From contig JBITNC010000001.1 in assembly GCA_050084985.1 (NCBI GenBank), forward strand, positions 67,952,001 to 68,016,000: DNA of 64,000 bases, read 5' to 3'. The translations under genes and the position numbers were made by a program. How positions within the stretch are numbered: the stretch's first letter is position 1; the number at the start of each line of letters is the position of its first letter. This DNA is from Nageia nagi. Lineage: Eukaryota; Pinophyta. The notes beneath the pieces are model-generated. The model was not told the DNA's origin, ran no database searches, and saw only the letters and a program-made list of their open reading frames with translations. Shown here in pieces: positions 34,086 to 44,826 of the stretch.

Positions 34086-36267
34086 AGGCTATCATAAGAA
34101 ATTATTTATTTGAAAAATGGTTTTAGAAAGGTCAAACGAATTACCTTTACCAACTTTCAAACTCATAGTCATTTTGTTGTCTCTAACAACTAACGCACCA
34201 TTCATGAGGGAAGTTTCAAATATATAAATCAATCACTAAGCCATTTTGATCACAAGATTAGAAGCTATACAAAAACCTTCAAACAAATGCCTTATTTACT
34301 ATGCCATAAGATAAGATTTACTTGACCATGACATCTTAACTATTGAAAGCCATATGTCAACTCCTCTATAGAAACATACAAAATATAAAAAATGCCAACT
34401 TGACCATGCTACTAGTCAAGATGCAACTGATGGATTAAGGTAGCATTAATCCATAACAAAGATTCAACTTCCATCAATGCATAAACACACTTCCTAGTAA
34501 TAGAAGTAAATTGATATTTATCCATAATGTATAAACTTCCTACTAGTGGAAGTAAAGTGGCATAAGGCAAACCTTTTCAATTATGGAGGAGGGCAAACTT
34601 TCTAACTACTCCATCAAAATTTGCAACCATGGAGAAGGGCAAACCTTTTAACTACTCCATCAAAAACTTTGCAACCATGGAGAAGGATGAACCTTTTAAC
34701 TACTCCATCAAAAAAATTTGCAACCATGGAGAAGGGTGAACCTTTTAACTACTCCATCAAAAAATTTGCAACCATGGAGAAGGGTGAACCTTTTAACTAT
34801 TCCATCTAAAAATTTGCAACCATGGAGAAAGGCAAACCTTTTAACTACTCCATTAAAAAATTTGCAACTATGGATATCAACAAGTTCGCTATCATCATTT
34901 AGCAAGAGATTTCATCTAACTAAGGATACAAAAGAAGATTCACAATTATATAAACTAATGTGCATATTTTCATCATAATCCATAAAAAATGATTATAAAA
35001 TATTTACATCATTATTGCAAACTTAATCTTTACATGAGCAAAGATAATCAACATATGCATAAATAGATATCCAAATATCAACATTTTATCATTACTCAAT
35101 ATCACCCAGGGGAGAGAATAGTTGAGGTTATTTTCTTATAAATTAGGCTTTCACTCGAATGCCCTCAAGGAGCCCAGGTCCTACCAATCCTCTACCAGTT
35201 CCCCTTGGGTAGCGATATACTCTCACAAGGAGAAGTACAAGCTATTTTCCAAGGTTGTAATGTATGTTGGATCGACTAAATTAATTATCTTCATTAAGTT
35301 TTTAGTTTTCCTTCTAGGTTATCAGGATAATCCCTGAATAGATGGATGGACATGTGGTATCACTACACACATGCCTATCCTATCCACCTATATGGAGTTA
35401 AGTCTAGACCAACATAGGACTTAGGGATAATTAAGAAGTACAAATTTTTCACCACTTGGATCATCAGATTAAAAGGCTCCAGTCCACCTTATCCTCACCT
35501 CATGGATCCCCAAACAAGTCATGTTACCGAAAAAATATGCAAATGTGTTCATTTTAAGGGGAAGCAATTTTCAATGTTTTTGTACTTTGCATCCTTTAGG
35601 CACCATGCACACCCCAAGGGGGCTGCGCGCCATCAGGTGTTGCACACACCTTAGAGGGGCCGCGTGTGCTTTGGTTGCACAATGCACTTTTTTTTAAATA
35701 CTTAAAAATAAAAATAAAAAAGATTTAAAAAAAGTTTTATATAAAAAATAAATAGATTTTTAAAAAACTAAAAAAAAAGTATTTTCTTTTAAATAATAAA
35801 AAATAGATTTTTATTAAAACTATAAATAAATACAATTTTGTTCAAACTATAAAAAAAATACAATTTTACAAAAAACTATAAAAAATACAATATATGTATA
35901 TATATATAAACTATACTAAGTAGAATTTTTGCAAATTTAAATATAATAACATTATAGTTGAATTTAAACAAAAATTGCATATTATTGCTATACATTAGGC
36001 AATTTACTTAAAAAATTGCAACTTAACAACTTAGTGCATAGTAATAAACTAACATGTTAGTATAGCAATATATTATCTACTTTAATCAAATTTTGCTAGC
36101 TTTAATCTCACCATCATGGAACCAAAAAAAGGTTAGTAATTAAAAGCCAAATTTGACAAAGAAGAGGTAGGAGATTATACCTTCAAACCCTTTTACCTCA
36201 ATAAAGTAGATGGAGAAAGAGGAGGAATGGACCTTCACAGATGTTGAAGAGGAGCCTCCAAGAAAAG
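34086..36267 (-). other. Rearranged leader of element D
   Basis: The normal gag and protease region is missing. The stretch contains about 500 bp without recognised motifs (34086-34575), a 48-bp tandem array (34577-34875), the conserved leader block (about 35110-35555) and very A-rich sequence (35690-36000). A degenerate primer site (GCTTTGATATGA on the + strand, about 36268-36279) abuts the LTR. Confidence 0.65.
34577..34875. repeat. 48-bp tandem repeat, about six copies
   Basis: ATGGAG words recur at 34583, 34629, 34677, 34726, 34774, 34822 and (ATGGAT) 34870, a period of 46-49 bp. The unit is ATGGAGAAGGGTGAACCTTT followed by TAACTACTCCATCAAAAAATTTGCAACC in two parts, with small indels in the A-run. 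Open frames on both strands here are repeat by-products. Confidence 0.93.
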
Positions 36268-36280
36268 CTTTGATATGACT

Positions 36281-36716
36281 TGAAGAAATTAACCCTTTCT
36301 AAATTAACTTCTAATCTTCCAAGATCTCAAGAAGGCACTTTAAACATCAACACAGTAGCATAATAACTAAAGCTAATCATACAAATAACACAAGATATAA
36401 AATGGTTCCTCCCTTCTTGATAGTACATCTGTTAACTAAGATCTTATTCTCAAGAATATCTCTTACAAAATCTCTTCTCTCTTTCACACTCTAAACCTAT
36501 AGCAAAGCTTGCATTACAATTATGTAACTAGAGAAGGGTAGGATTCATCTCTTTTTATAAGAAGAAACCCACTCTATAATTAATTTCTTTTCTATTTTTA
36601 ATCCTTATCCTATTTTTATTCCCTTAATACTTTAAAATATATAATGATACTTTAACTATTAAGTGAATTTACATTAAGAAGAAATATTACACAATATTAC
36701 ATTACAAATTCTAACA
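36281..36716 (-). repeat. 5' LTR of element D (436 bp)
   Basis: It begins TGTTAGAATTTGTAATG on the minus strand and ends TTTCTTCA, next to the degenerate primer site. It is about 30 bp shorter than its partner. It keeps the shared LTR core. Confidence 0.9.
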
Positions 36717-36721
36717 AGTGC

Positions 36722-37633
36722 ATATCCAAATTAAAGGCAATATTTGAAATAATTGATCTTGGTCTCTTGCGCTATTATCTTGGTATGCAAGTGTACTAAA
36801 ATAAGAATTGCACCTATATTAGTCAATCCAAGTATATCTTAGACATATTGTAAAATTTTGGAATGCAAGAGTGCAAATCTGTTGCAATATCAGTCTCTAT
36901 TGGAATCACTCTATCTCTTAGCTCCAACTCTCAATTGGAAGATGCTACAACTTACAGGAAATTAATTAGCAATCTTCTTTATCTAACTATCTTTAAGCTA
37001 GATATTAATTTTGCAGTAAATATTATGTCATGTTTTATATAAAAACTATATGTTGAGCATTTCTACGTTGTTAAGCAAATCTTAAGGTATGTTTCAAGAA
37101 TGAAAGATCTTACTCCCAAGTATTCCATGCTGACATCATTTGTTCTCTCAAGGTACTTAGATTTTGACTATGAAGGAGATAAAGATGATAATAATTCAGT
37201 CTCTATTTATATGTTTAGCATTGGTTTAGGTGCTATCCCTTAAATTTCCAAGAAGTAACCTTCTACTTCTCTCTCCACCATTGAGGTAGAATATTGAGCC
37301 ATGTCAGTGGTGGCCTAGGAAGCCATTTGGTTGAGGCATATTATGAAAAAAATTGGATGTGATAAAGCTCACCCATCTCAGATTTCTTTAGATAATCAAT
37401 CCACTATTACTTTGGCAAAGAACCATGAGTTTCATCAAAGAACAAAACATGTAAAAATACAAGTACATTTTATCAAGGAGAAGGTTTTGGATGGCATCCT
37501 GTAGTTGCAATATTTTCCATCATTCATAAACTTAGTTGATTTGTTCACCAAGCCCCTTTCTAAAGCTCAATTTAGTAAGCTTAGGGATTCTATTGGGTTG
37601 GTGAAGCTACCCTCAAGGGGGAGTGAAGGTTGA
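36722..37633 (+). pseudogene. Copia gag-pol of element C, second part (end of reverse transcriptase, RNase H)
   Basis: Immediately after the duplicated AGTGC the frame continues from EIIQEC with ISKLKAIFEIIDLGLLRYYLGMQ, then the KPYVEHFYVVKQILRYV region and RNase H (AISKKPSTSLSTIEVEY-like, with stops). It ends LVKLPSRGSEG with TGA at 37631-37633. The exact continuation across element D is the proof of nesting. Confidence 0.93.
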
Positions 37634-38377
37634 ATTCTTGTTGAATTTATGTTTGCGATGACAACTTCATCCCTAAGAGGATTTTATGGTTATATAGTAT
37701 TGATCCTTTTTCTATACAACTTTGTGATTAGTTCACTCTATGTGAGGAACTAGTTGTACATTTTTTGAGCATATTAGGGCTTCTTCTAGCACCAATTCAA
37801 TTATCCATATGTGAGGAATCAATATGTGATTTTTGGCACTATTTAGTTATCCATATGTGAAAGAATTGTATGTGCTTATGCTTTATCTATTTGATGTTGA
37901 TCAACACATATTTTTATATAGTAGGTGACTATTAGTATTGGCTTGGCATCTTTATGATGATTTATAGTGCACCATTGATTATTTTTTGAATGATATTAAT
38001 TAATTCATTTATCTTTTGTTGATATGAATGTTTATATGATGCATCTAATTGATCTTGTTAATGAGTTACTTATAGCTTGAAAGTTTCTTCTAAAGAGTGT
38101 AGGTTACCTACTCCGAGTGGTTAGGGTCATGGAGGCTCATCATGTCAACTTGTTGTTGAATGACTACTTTTTACAATGAAACCACTTGCAGTTAATGATT
38201 GTATTGTAAACCATTTTTTCAAATGGTAAAGTAGTGAGTCTTAATCTAAGATCTTGCTTATTTTTCAAAGATGTAAATGTTCTAATCTATGATTGCATCT
38301 ATATAGAGGAGAAATTTCTCTTACTTTCTCTTTCTTCTTCCCTCTTCACTCTACCCCAATATTACATTAAGAGAGAT
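37634..38377 (+). other. 3' untranslated region of element C
   Basis: About 740 bp with no gene. It carries GTTATCCATATGTGA words and a TAGTGAGTCTTA segment shared with elements B and G, and ends in a purine-rich run (AAGAGAGA) before the LTR. Confidence 0.7.
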
Positions 38378-38903
38378 TGTTGGAATTTATAATGCATTAT
38401 TGTAAGGTCTCTTAATGTAATTCACTCAATAGTGAATATGATAATTCAAATTCACCAATAATTAAAATTATACATATATACCTTTTAAGTATTTATGAAT
38501 ATGATAATATAACTTATCCTACACTCCATCTCATGAGCATGCCTCTTGGGTAAAAGGGTGATGCATGTCATGAAATTATATAATGGTTAATAAGGTGATC
38601 TAAGGGAGGATTTTGGCCTATAAATAGGACCTTTCCTTGAGATCAGTCACTCAAGTTTATAGGAATGTTATGCTCTTATTGAGGTTGTAGGGGAAGTAAT
38701 AAAGTGAGTTGTAAGAGAGTGCTATTTGAGAATAAGATCTTAGATTAGTGGATATACTCCCATAGTTGGAGAAACCACTTTATATTGATGTCATCTTATG
38801 TGAATGCTATTTTGAGTATGTTTTCTTATTGCTTAAGTATTTAAGAAAGGTTTCAAGTAATCTTGGGTATTTAAGAATTTATTCTTGTAGGATTTTTCCT
38901 TTA
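38378..38903 (+). repeat. 3' LTR of copia element C (526 bp)
   Basis: It begins TGTTGGAATTTATAATGC and ends CCTTTA (CA has become TA). The duplicated GCTAA follows at 38904-38908. It is visibly diverged from the 5' LTR, with many substitutions and small indels. Confidence 0.92.
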
Positions 38904-41900
38904 GCTAATTTGTTCCCCATTAATAATTATATAAAATGAAGTTGTAGATATGAATTGTAGGATTTAAGACCATCAGACCTTTGAGAACCTGAAATTTGCA
39001 TAAACTTTATTCCCAAAAATTCCTAGTTTACTTGATCATATGCGTTTTGCATATCAAAATTTGGGAAAAAAGATTCTTCTTTCCTCATGTGGGATAAGTG
39101 GAGAACTTCATGGAGCTTGATTATACCATCAACAATTTTCCTCCTTTGGACAAAATCACCTTGCTAAAAAAAGATGATTTTGTGTATTAACGATTTGAGT
39201 CTATTAGCTAGAGTTATAGTCAACATTTTATACACAACATTGCACATTTTAATAGGATAAAAGCTTTTAAACTCCTTCGCATCGATGACCTTGGGAATAA
39301 GCACAAAAAGTAGCATTCCAAGACTTAAGGATTTGACCAGACATTTATAACTTACAAGAAACTAAGAATAAATCCTTTCTCATACTATGCCAAAATATTT
39401 TAACAAATTCAATGGGAAAATCGTTCGAGCCTAGTGACTTATTGTGAGCCATGGAAAATATTGTAGCTTTTATCTTAGTAAGTAAAAAAGGCCTAATTAA
39501 TCTTTAATTTTTATCTTAAAAATTAATTAATGGGATATGCTTAAGAAGTTTCTCCATAATTCTTTCATCAGGTGCTACCTCTAATGAAAACAACTTTTGG
39601 GAAAAATTTACCCCCATATATTTGATCAAATTAGGATCTTGAGTCAAAATTCCTTGGTCCATATTGATTTCATAAATCCTATTTCTTTCCCTATGCTTCA
39701 AAGTAATCATTTTGAATAAATCTAGTGTTATGATCACCAACCCGCAACCAAGTAACTCTAGATTTTTATCTCCAAAACTTTTCATCACTTACAAGAGTGT
39801 TATCAAATTTGCATAAAACTTCCTTTTCTTCATATATGATATATGGTATGCTCCCAAGTATTTCAATTCTACCACCAATCTCCTCAATATTATCTTTAAG
39901 TTGATAGCTATAACCTGAACCATGCCAAATACCTCCTTATTCGATAATCCCAACTTTAGCTTGATATATTGAAGTTTTTTAGTGAGCTTAAACATTTAGT
40001 GATATAAATAATGACATTCCACCACTTTTGAATTTTGAATTCTAGTTTTGGATGATCAATCTACATAGTTTCAAATTGAAAGAGAGTTCTTCTCTCTTGG
40101 ACTTCAACTTCCAACATTAGAGGATTATCTTCTGAATCAATTATATGTATTGAATTCATATGAAAAATTGGAAAAATCTTGATCCAAGAATGAGAATTTT
40201 TTTTTTTCAAGCTTGTACATGATCTATCCCATTTTTTTCCATTTGATTAGTCTGTGTGTATTTCCTTCCATGGAGTTTGAGATCAACTAGTCTTGAATTG
40301 GTAATAAAATTTTGAAGATTGTTTATACCAATGAGTTGTGTGGCATCCAAGACTCCTCCAAGTTTCTCATTTGAGCTTAGAGAGGAATTAAAATCACCAA
40401 CAATAATCCAAGGATCCCCAAATTTTATTTCCAAAAAGTTTTCAATTTGACCCCATAGGAATCTCTTTCCCAAGAGGGTGTTAGGAGCGTAGATGATTAA
40501 GACATGACTTTTACTTATAAAATATTTTTCTAACAAAGTCATATAGATCATATTTATTGAAGGAAAAGATAACTCACTAGTGAAATTCTCTATATTCCAC
40601 AAAGTCATCAAACCTCCAAAGCTTCTTGGAGTAGGCATGAATTCCATTCCTTCCTCCTATATTTAGTACTTGATAAATTGTATTCATTCCTTACTTGAAT
40701 TTTATTTCTTCCAACAATAATAAATTAGGGTTCTTCTTCTTGCAATCATCTTGTAGAAGCTCGCAATTACTGGGGTAATTCAACCCCCTCACATTATAAG
40801 AGATAATAATAATTTTTTATCATCTTTCAGGGTTGCTACCCCTAAAATCAATAGTGGACTATTTCCTATTTGCAACATCCTTCGCTACTTACTTTTCCTA
40901 TACTTCATTACTGCTTGGCCTTCCCATATGTTTGGATTCAATATCTACCATCTTGGATGCACTTCATGTTAGAGTTCTAATATATTTCTCCAATAATGAG
41001 TTTCCTTTACGATGGTATCCTCCAAGTTAGATGTACTTTCTTTACTTTGGACCTTAATCCTCTTGAAACTTACATTTATCCATCCTTCATCATATCCTTG
41101 AGAATTTTTGCCACTTAGATCCTTTCCCTAGCCTTTAAGGATTTGTTGACCAATAGTAGGAGCTACCTCCATTGAAATTATAAGTAATGGATTTTCTAGT
41201 TTCCTGCTATGATTATCAACCTCAACTTTAAGAGTATTTTATACAAGTGCTTGAGGGATTTCACCATCCTAATTAAGTTAATCTAGGTTTCCTTCCTTAT
41301 GTTGCTTTGACCTCCATTCCTCATGCAGTGTGCTTGCTACATTGATTTTGGTCAGATAGGATTTAATTGAATAACCAACTTGATTACATGTCAAGCAAAG
41401 GTAATTATTATTTCCATACCTTAGTTCTTGGACTTAATCACTCAACTTAGATTCTAAGGTTATAGTTTTAGGAAGTTTCACTCTAAATTCCATCATGATG
41501 TAGAATCTTACCTTAACCAGCCTTGATTGAGCCTTTATGACTTCATCAATAGTGACAAATATTCCAATGGATTTCATAATTCCTTCACAAACTCTTTGGC
41601 GCCAAAGATCAAAAGCGAATTTTGGAAGACTTATCCAAATGGGAGAAAGCATTATTTGGAATTTTGAAGGATTAAAGCTTGACCTCCATTTTTCCAAGAA
41701 AAACCCTCTCTTCCCAAAGAACCAAGGAGTGCTCAAAATATAGTCTCCATATTTTTCATTTTTAAAGGTGAACATCAAGTAATCATTAGGCAAAGCAATG
41801 ACTTCCAAGCTCCCTTTAATTTTCTATCTGAGTTATTTCCATCTTCTAACCAAATAAATATTATGTCTAGATTAATACAATTTTCTAATCAGGCTAAGAT

Positions 41901-42060
41901 GACCTCGATAAGTAGTTTGGTCTATGATATCACATGAAATTTTTAAGCATAATATTCCATCATCAGTTGTATACGCCTCTAAGGGAGATCCTAAATCGAA
42001 CATTGCTTCTTGCAAAAAGAGATTTCACCATGATTATAACAAAGTTGTCATTATGCATCA
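38904..42060 (-). pseudogene. L1-type LINE: ORF1, endonuclease and upstream half of reverse transcriptase
   Basis: Reading leftwards: ORF1 DUF4283 domain (about 41808-41434; LPNDYLMFTFKNEKYGDYIL, STPWFFGKRGFFLEKW) and a zinc-knuckle remnant (YLCLTCNQVGYS). ORF2 endonuclease follows (40647-40207; IIVGDFNSSLS, NSRLVDLKLHGRKYT), then the linker (39995-39516), then reverse transcriptase (about 39330-38909; LFVLIPKVIDAKEFKSFYPI, CNVVYKMLT, FVQRRKI and AYDQVN, the Lys-Ala-Tyr-Asp-Arg-type motif). A LINE copies itself by target-primed reverse transcription. Stops and frameshifts abound. The domain breaks at the element C insertion and resumes at 23916. Confidence 0.9.
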
Positions 42061-44273
42061 CACATGAGGTCAAAAGTCATAGTAGGGAGGGAACAAGGGA
42101 GGAGGGACGATCTGATTACTTGAGCCTAAAGGAACAAGGAAGGAAAAGAAGAAAAAATATTCAACAATGTGCTTAATAAGGAAAAAAAAATATCCTTCCC
42201 ATTTAAGTACATAAATAATAATTATTTCTTTTTTTTATCGATTAAATACATCATTTGGTACAAACCCTTATTATTATCTAATTATTAGCTCTTATTAATG
42301 TTATCAATATTGGGTTTGATCTCAAGAGCTTTTCTAACTTTTATTTCTTGTAAATAATTATATATGTCCAATATTTCAGCATTTTGTATGCATAAATGAT
42401 ATTTTGTTGGTGTTTTTAATAATATAAAATATAATGGTTAAATAATGTTATAGATCGATATATTATTCACTAACCCTAACTTGTATGAATCTAATGGTTT
42501 TGCTAATGTAACTTTTTCTACATTTAGATACCTCTATATATTGGTGCAGGTCCATGTAACCCTTTATTAGACTTAAAATACTTTCCAATTTTTTTTTACA
42601 TATAAAGATGATTTGATTTGCATTTTTTTAGGATCTTTTCAATCTTTTAAATCATTCATTTCATATAGGAAATGTAGGTTATTGCCTTATGTGTGTTATT
42701 ATTCTCAAGGTCATATTCCTTGTTTTCTTATCTTTTTATGCTTCATACCATATATTGCTAATATTCCTGAAAGGGTAAGAATTTTCCTTCAAGACTTTAG
42801 TTAGATGAAGTTTCTTCTTATCTACATTCTTTAAGAAACCTCTTGAAACTCTTAATAATAATTTATTTTAAGCACTAACATTTTTTAGGAGCAATGATAG
42901 CATGAAAAAGCATAAAAGTATTTATTCACATATCATTTTCTTGTAAACTTCATGCTTTAATCTCGAATAATCTTTTTATGAAAAGTGTCATTATTTTCTC
43001 TTTTATTTGAATTATATAATTTCATCCATAGAGTAAAATAGCTTATATAAATCTTTCGCTATTATTTCTCTATATCAAGTTTCATTTCATTCTATGGATA
43101 AATTATATTGGTATTGCCTATGTAACATAACTATAAATTCGATTCAAGGTAAAGGATTTAAATTTCTATCTTTTGAAGCCACTCCATAAATAGGTTTATA
43201 GCTATGGGTCAAAGAGATGAGAGCTCATCTCTACTTCAATGACTTGCTCATATAATATAATTCACTTTGGTATGTAAAGAAGATAGCCTCTAAGAAAAGC
43301 TTAATCAAATTTGCTTATCTTTTAATCACTAAGTTGGAGATGATCTTATGCAACTCATTTCAGCTATCTTATTGCTAAAAAAGCTAAATAACTCATGAAA
43401 AGCAAAGTATGCACATTGAGTTTTGAATTTTAGAAAGTGAAGTATGTAAATAGATTCGTTAGTATATCTCATTATATATTTAAAAATTAAATTTGGCCTA
43501 ATTATAACATACAATTTGAATAGGAGAATGCCTTACAATGATTAAATTTGTATAATAAATGCCATTCAATAAAATAATAGAATTATGATGAACATCAATA
43601 AAACATGAAGAAATTGATATATAATGAATAAATAAGATCAAAGTTAGAGATTTAGCTTAATGATGGTATCATAATCATTTGTAGATGATATTTTAGATAA
43701 TCATACCTCTATTTAACTATTGTATATATACGTTGAAAAGTTACCTTCAAGGACATATACAATGGTCAATAATTTCTCATTATCATGGAGCTTTTAATTT
43801 TTTTAGAAGGATTTATAATTCTATGAAATTTAAGATATCATAAACTTCTTAAATTTAAGGCTACAATTGCAACTTTGATTCTTTTGGTTATAAGAGTCTT
43901 AAATTTGACTTTGAGAACTTTGAAACTAATTTGAAAGTGTCAAGAGAAACATAATTCGACGAGATTCCTCCTAAACTCTCTTTGAAATGAGCATAATGAA
44001 AGATTCTAATATTGTATACCAAAGAAGAATCTCATATATTAAAAAAAATGATCAAATTGAATAAAATAAACAAAATAAAATACAATAGACATATAATACA
44101 TTTAGGTGAAATTTATTCTAAATACATGATTAATCATATACCCAAAAACTAATTTTCAATATCAAAATAATAAAAATGAACTAAATTTTAATCAAAATAT
44201 GCATTAAACATGATATTATATAGATAAAATACTTATTTTTTATTTTTTTATGTTGTTGGCTTAAGAAGGCTGT
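42061..44273. other. Unassigned A+T-rich intergenic DNA upstream of SPT4
   Basis: No coding region, RNA gene or tandem repeat is recognised. It is the longest stretch in the window without recognisable transposon sequence and forms the 5' flank of the host gene. Confidence 0.6.
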
Positions 44274-44374
44274 ATTCAAATAACGGCTAGAACCTACCCG
44301 CAAAATCCTACCTGATTCGTAATTCAAATAACTGCTGGAATTGTTCCCAAAATCCTACCAGATTGGTGCGCCAC
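44274..44374. repeat. Imperfect 48-bp direct duplication in the SPT4 promoter region
   Basis: Copy one starts ATTCAAATAACGGCTAGAAC at 44274 and copy two ATTCAAATAACTGCTGGAAT at 44322. Both continue CCCGCAAAATCCTACCTGATT or CCCAAAATCCTACCAGATT. The pair lies about 450-550 bp upstream of the SPT4 start codon. Confidence 0.75.
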
Positions 44375-44390
44375 TTCCTCTCGCAGAGTA

Positions 44391-44826
44391 CGCAGGTAAT
44401 TTCTGTATGGTTTGAATTAGAATCAGTTTTTCAGTTAAAATTTTAAAAGAAGAGGTAATTCGAGCAAGATTTATGGTCTCCACATTTCATGCCGTATTCC
44501 TTTTCATATCCGTTCTTTCAATTTTTTTTTTAAGATAGCATGCTTATAGGCTTGTAAAACCAGTGCATTTTCCCTTCATTTGTAAGGGCAACATCTTTAA
44601 TATATATGATATATCGGGTAGCTTAAATTTGTATAATTGCTGTTTTCGAAATAAATAAACGAGAGTTCGTAATTTACATAGAAACCAAATCAAGTTAGGG
44701 TTTTTGCTTTGTATGCAAACTATTTCTTCATTGCTTATTTGCGCTTAATGGGACATATAAATACGGGGTGCAGCACACTGCAACTCTACTTTGAGATTTT
44801 GTTATTTCCAGTGGAACTGTGGAGCA
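44391..44826 (+). promoter_or_regulatory. SPT4 promoter and possible 5' leader intron
   Basis: Two readings are possible. TATAAATA at 44756-44763 could be a TATA box 63 bp before the ATG. Alternatively a leader exon ending CGCAG at about 44395 (donor GTAATTTC) is spliced to an acceptor TTATTTCCAG ending near 44811. Transcript data are needed to choose. Confidence 0.45.

Larger units (their letters stand above)
30185..36716 (-). mobile_element. Ty1-copia retrotransposon D, nested in pol of element C
   Basis: Element D is 6.5 kb, in opposite orientation to its host. LTRs lie at 36281-36716 (5') and 30185-30651 (3'). The target duplication AGTGC stands at 30180-30184 and 36717-36721, inside the reverse transcriptase codons of element C. 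Pol occupies 34085-31653. Gag, protease and the first part of integrase have been lost between the leader and about 34085. Confidence 0.95.
23917..38903 (+). mobile_element. Ty1-copia retrotransposon C, carrying nested element D
   Basis: The 5' LTR (23917-24445) and 3' LTR (38378-38903) are in direct orientation and flanked by the target duplication GCTAA (23912-23916, 38904-38908). Between them lie a primer site remnant, a long leader (to 27250), gag-pol (27251-30184 and 36722-37633) and a 3' untranslated region (37634-38377). Element D (30185-36716) interrupts pol. Without D the element is about 8.45 kb. The LTRs differ much more than those of element E, so C is older. Confidence 0.95.
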
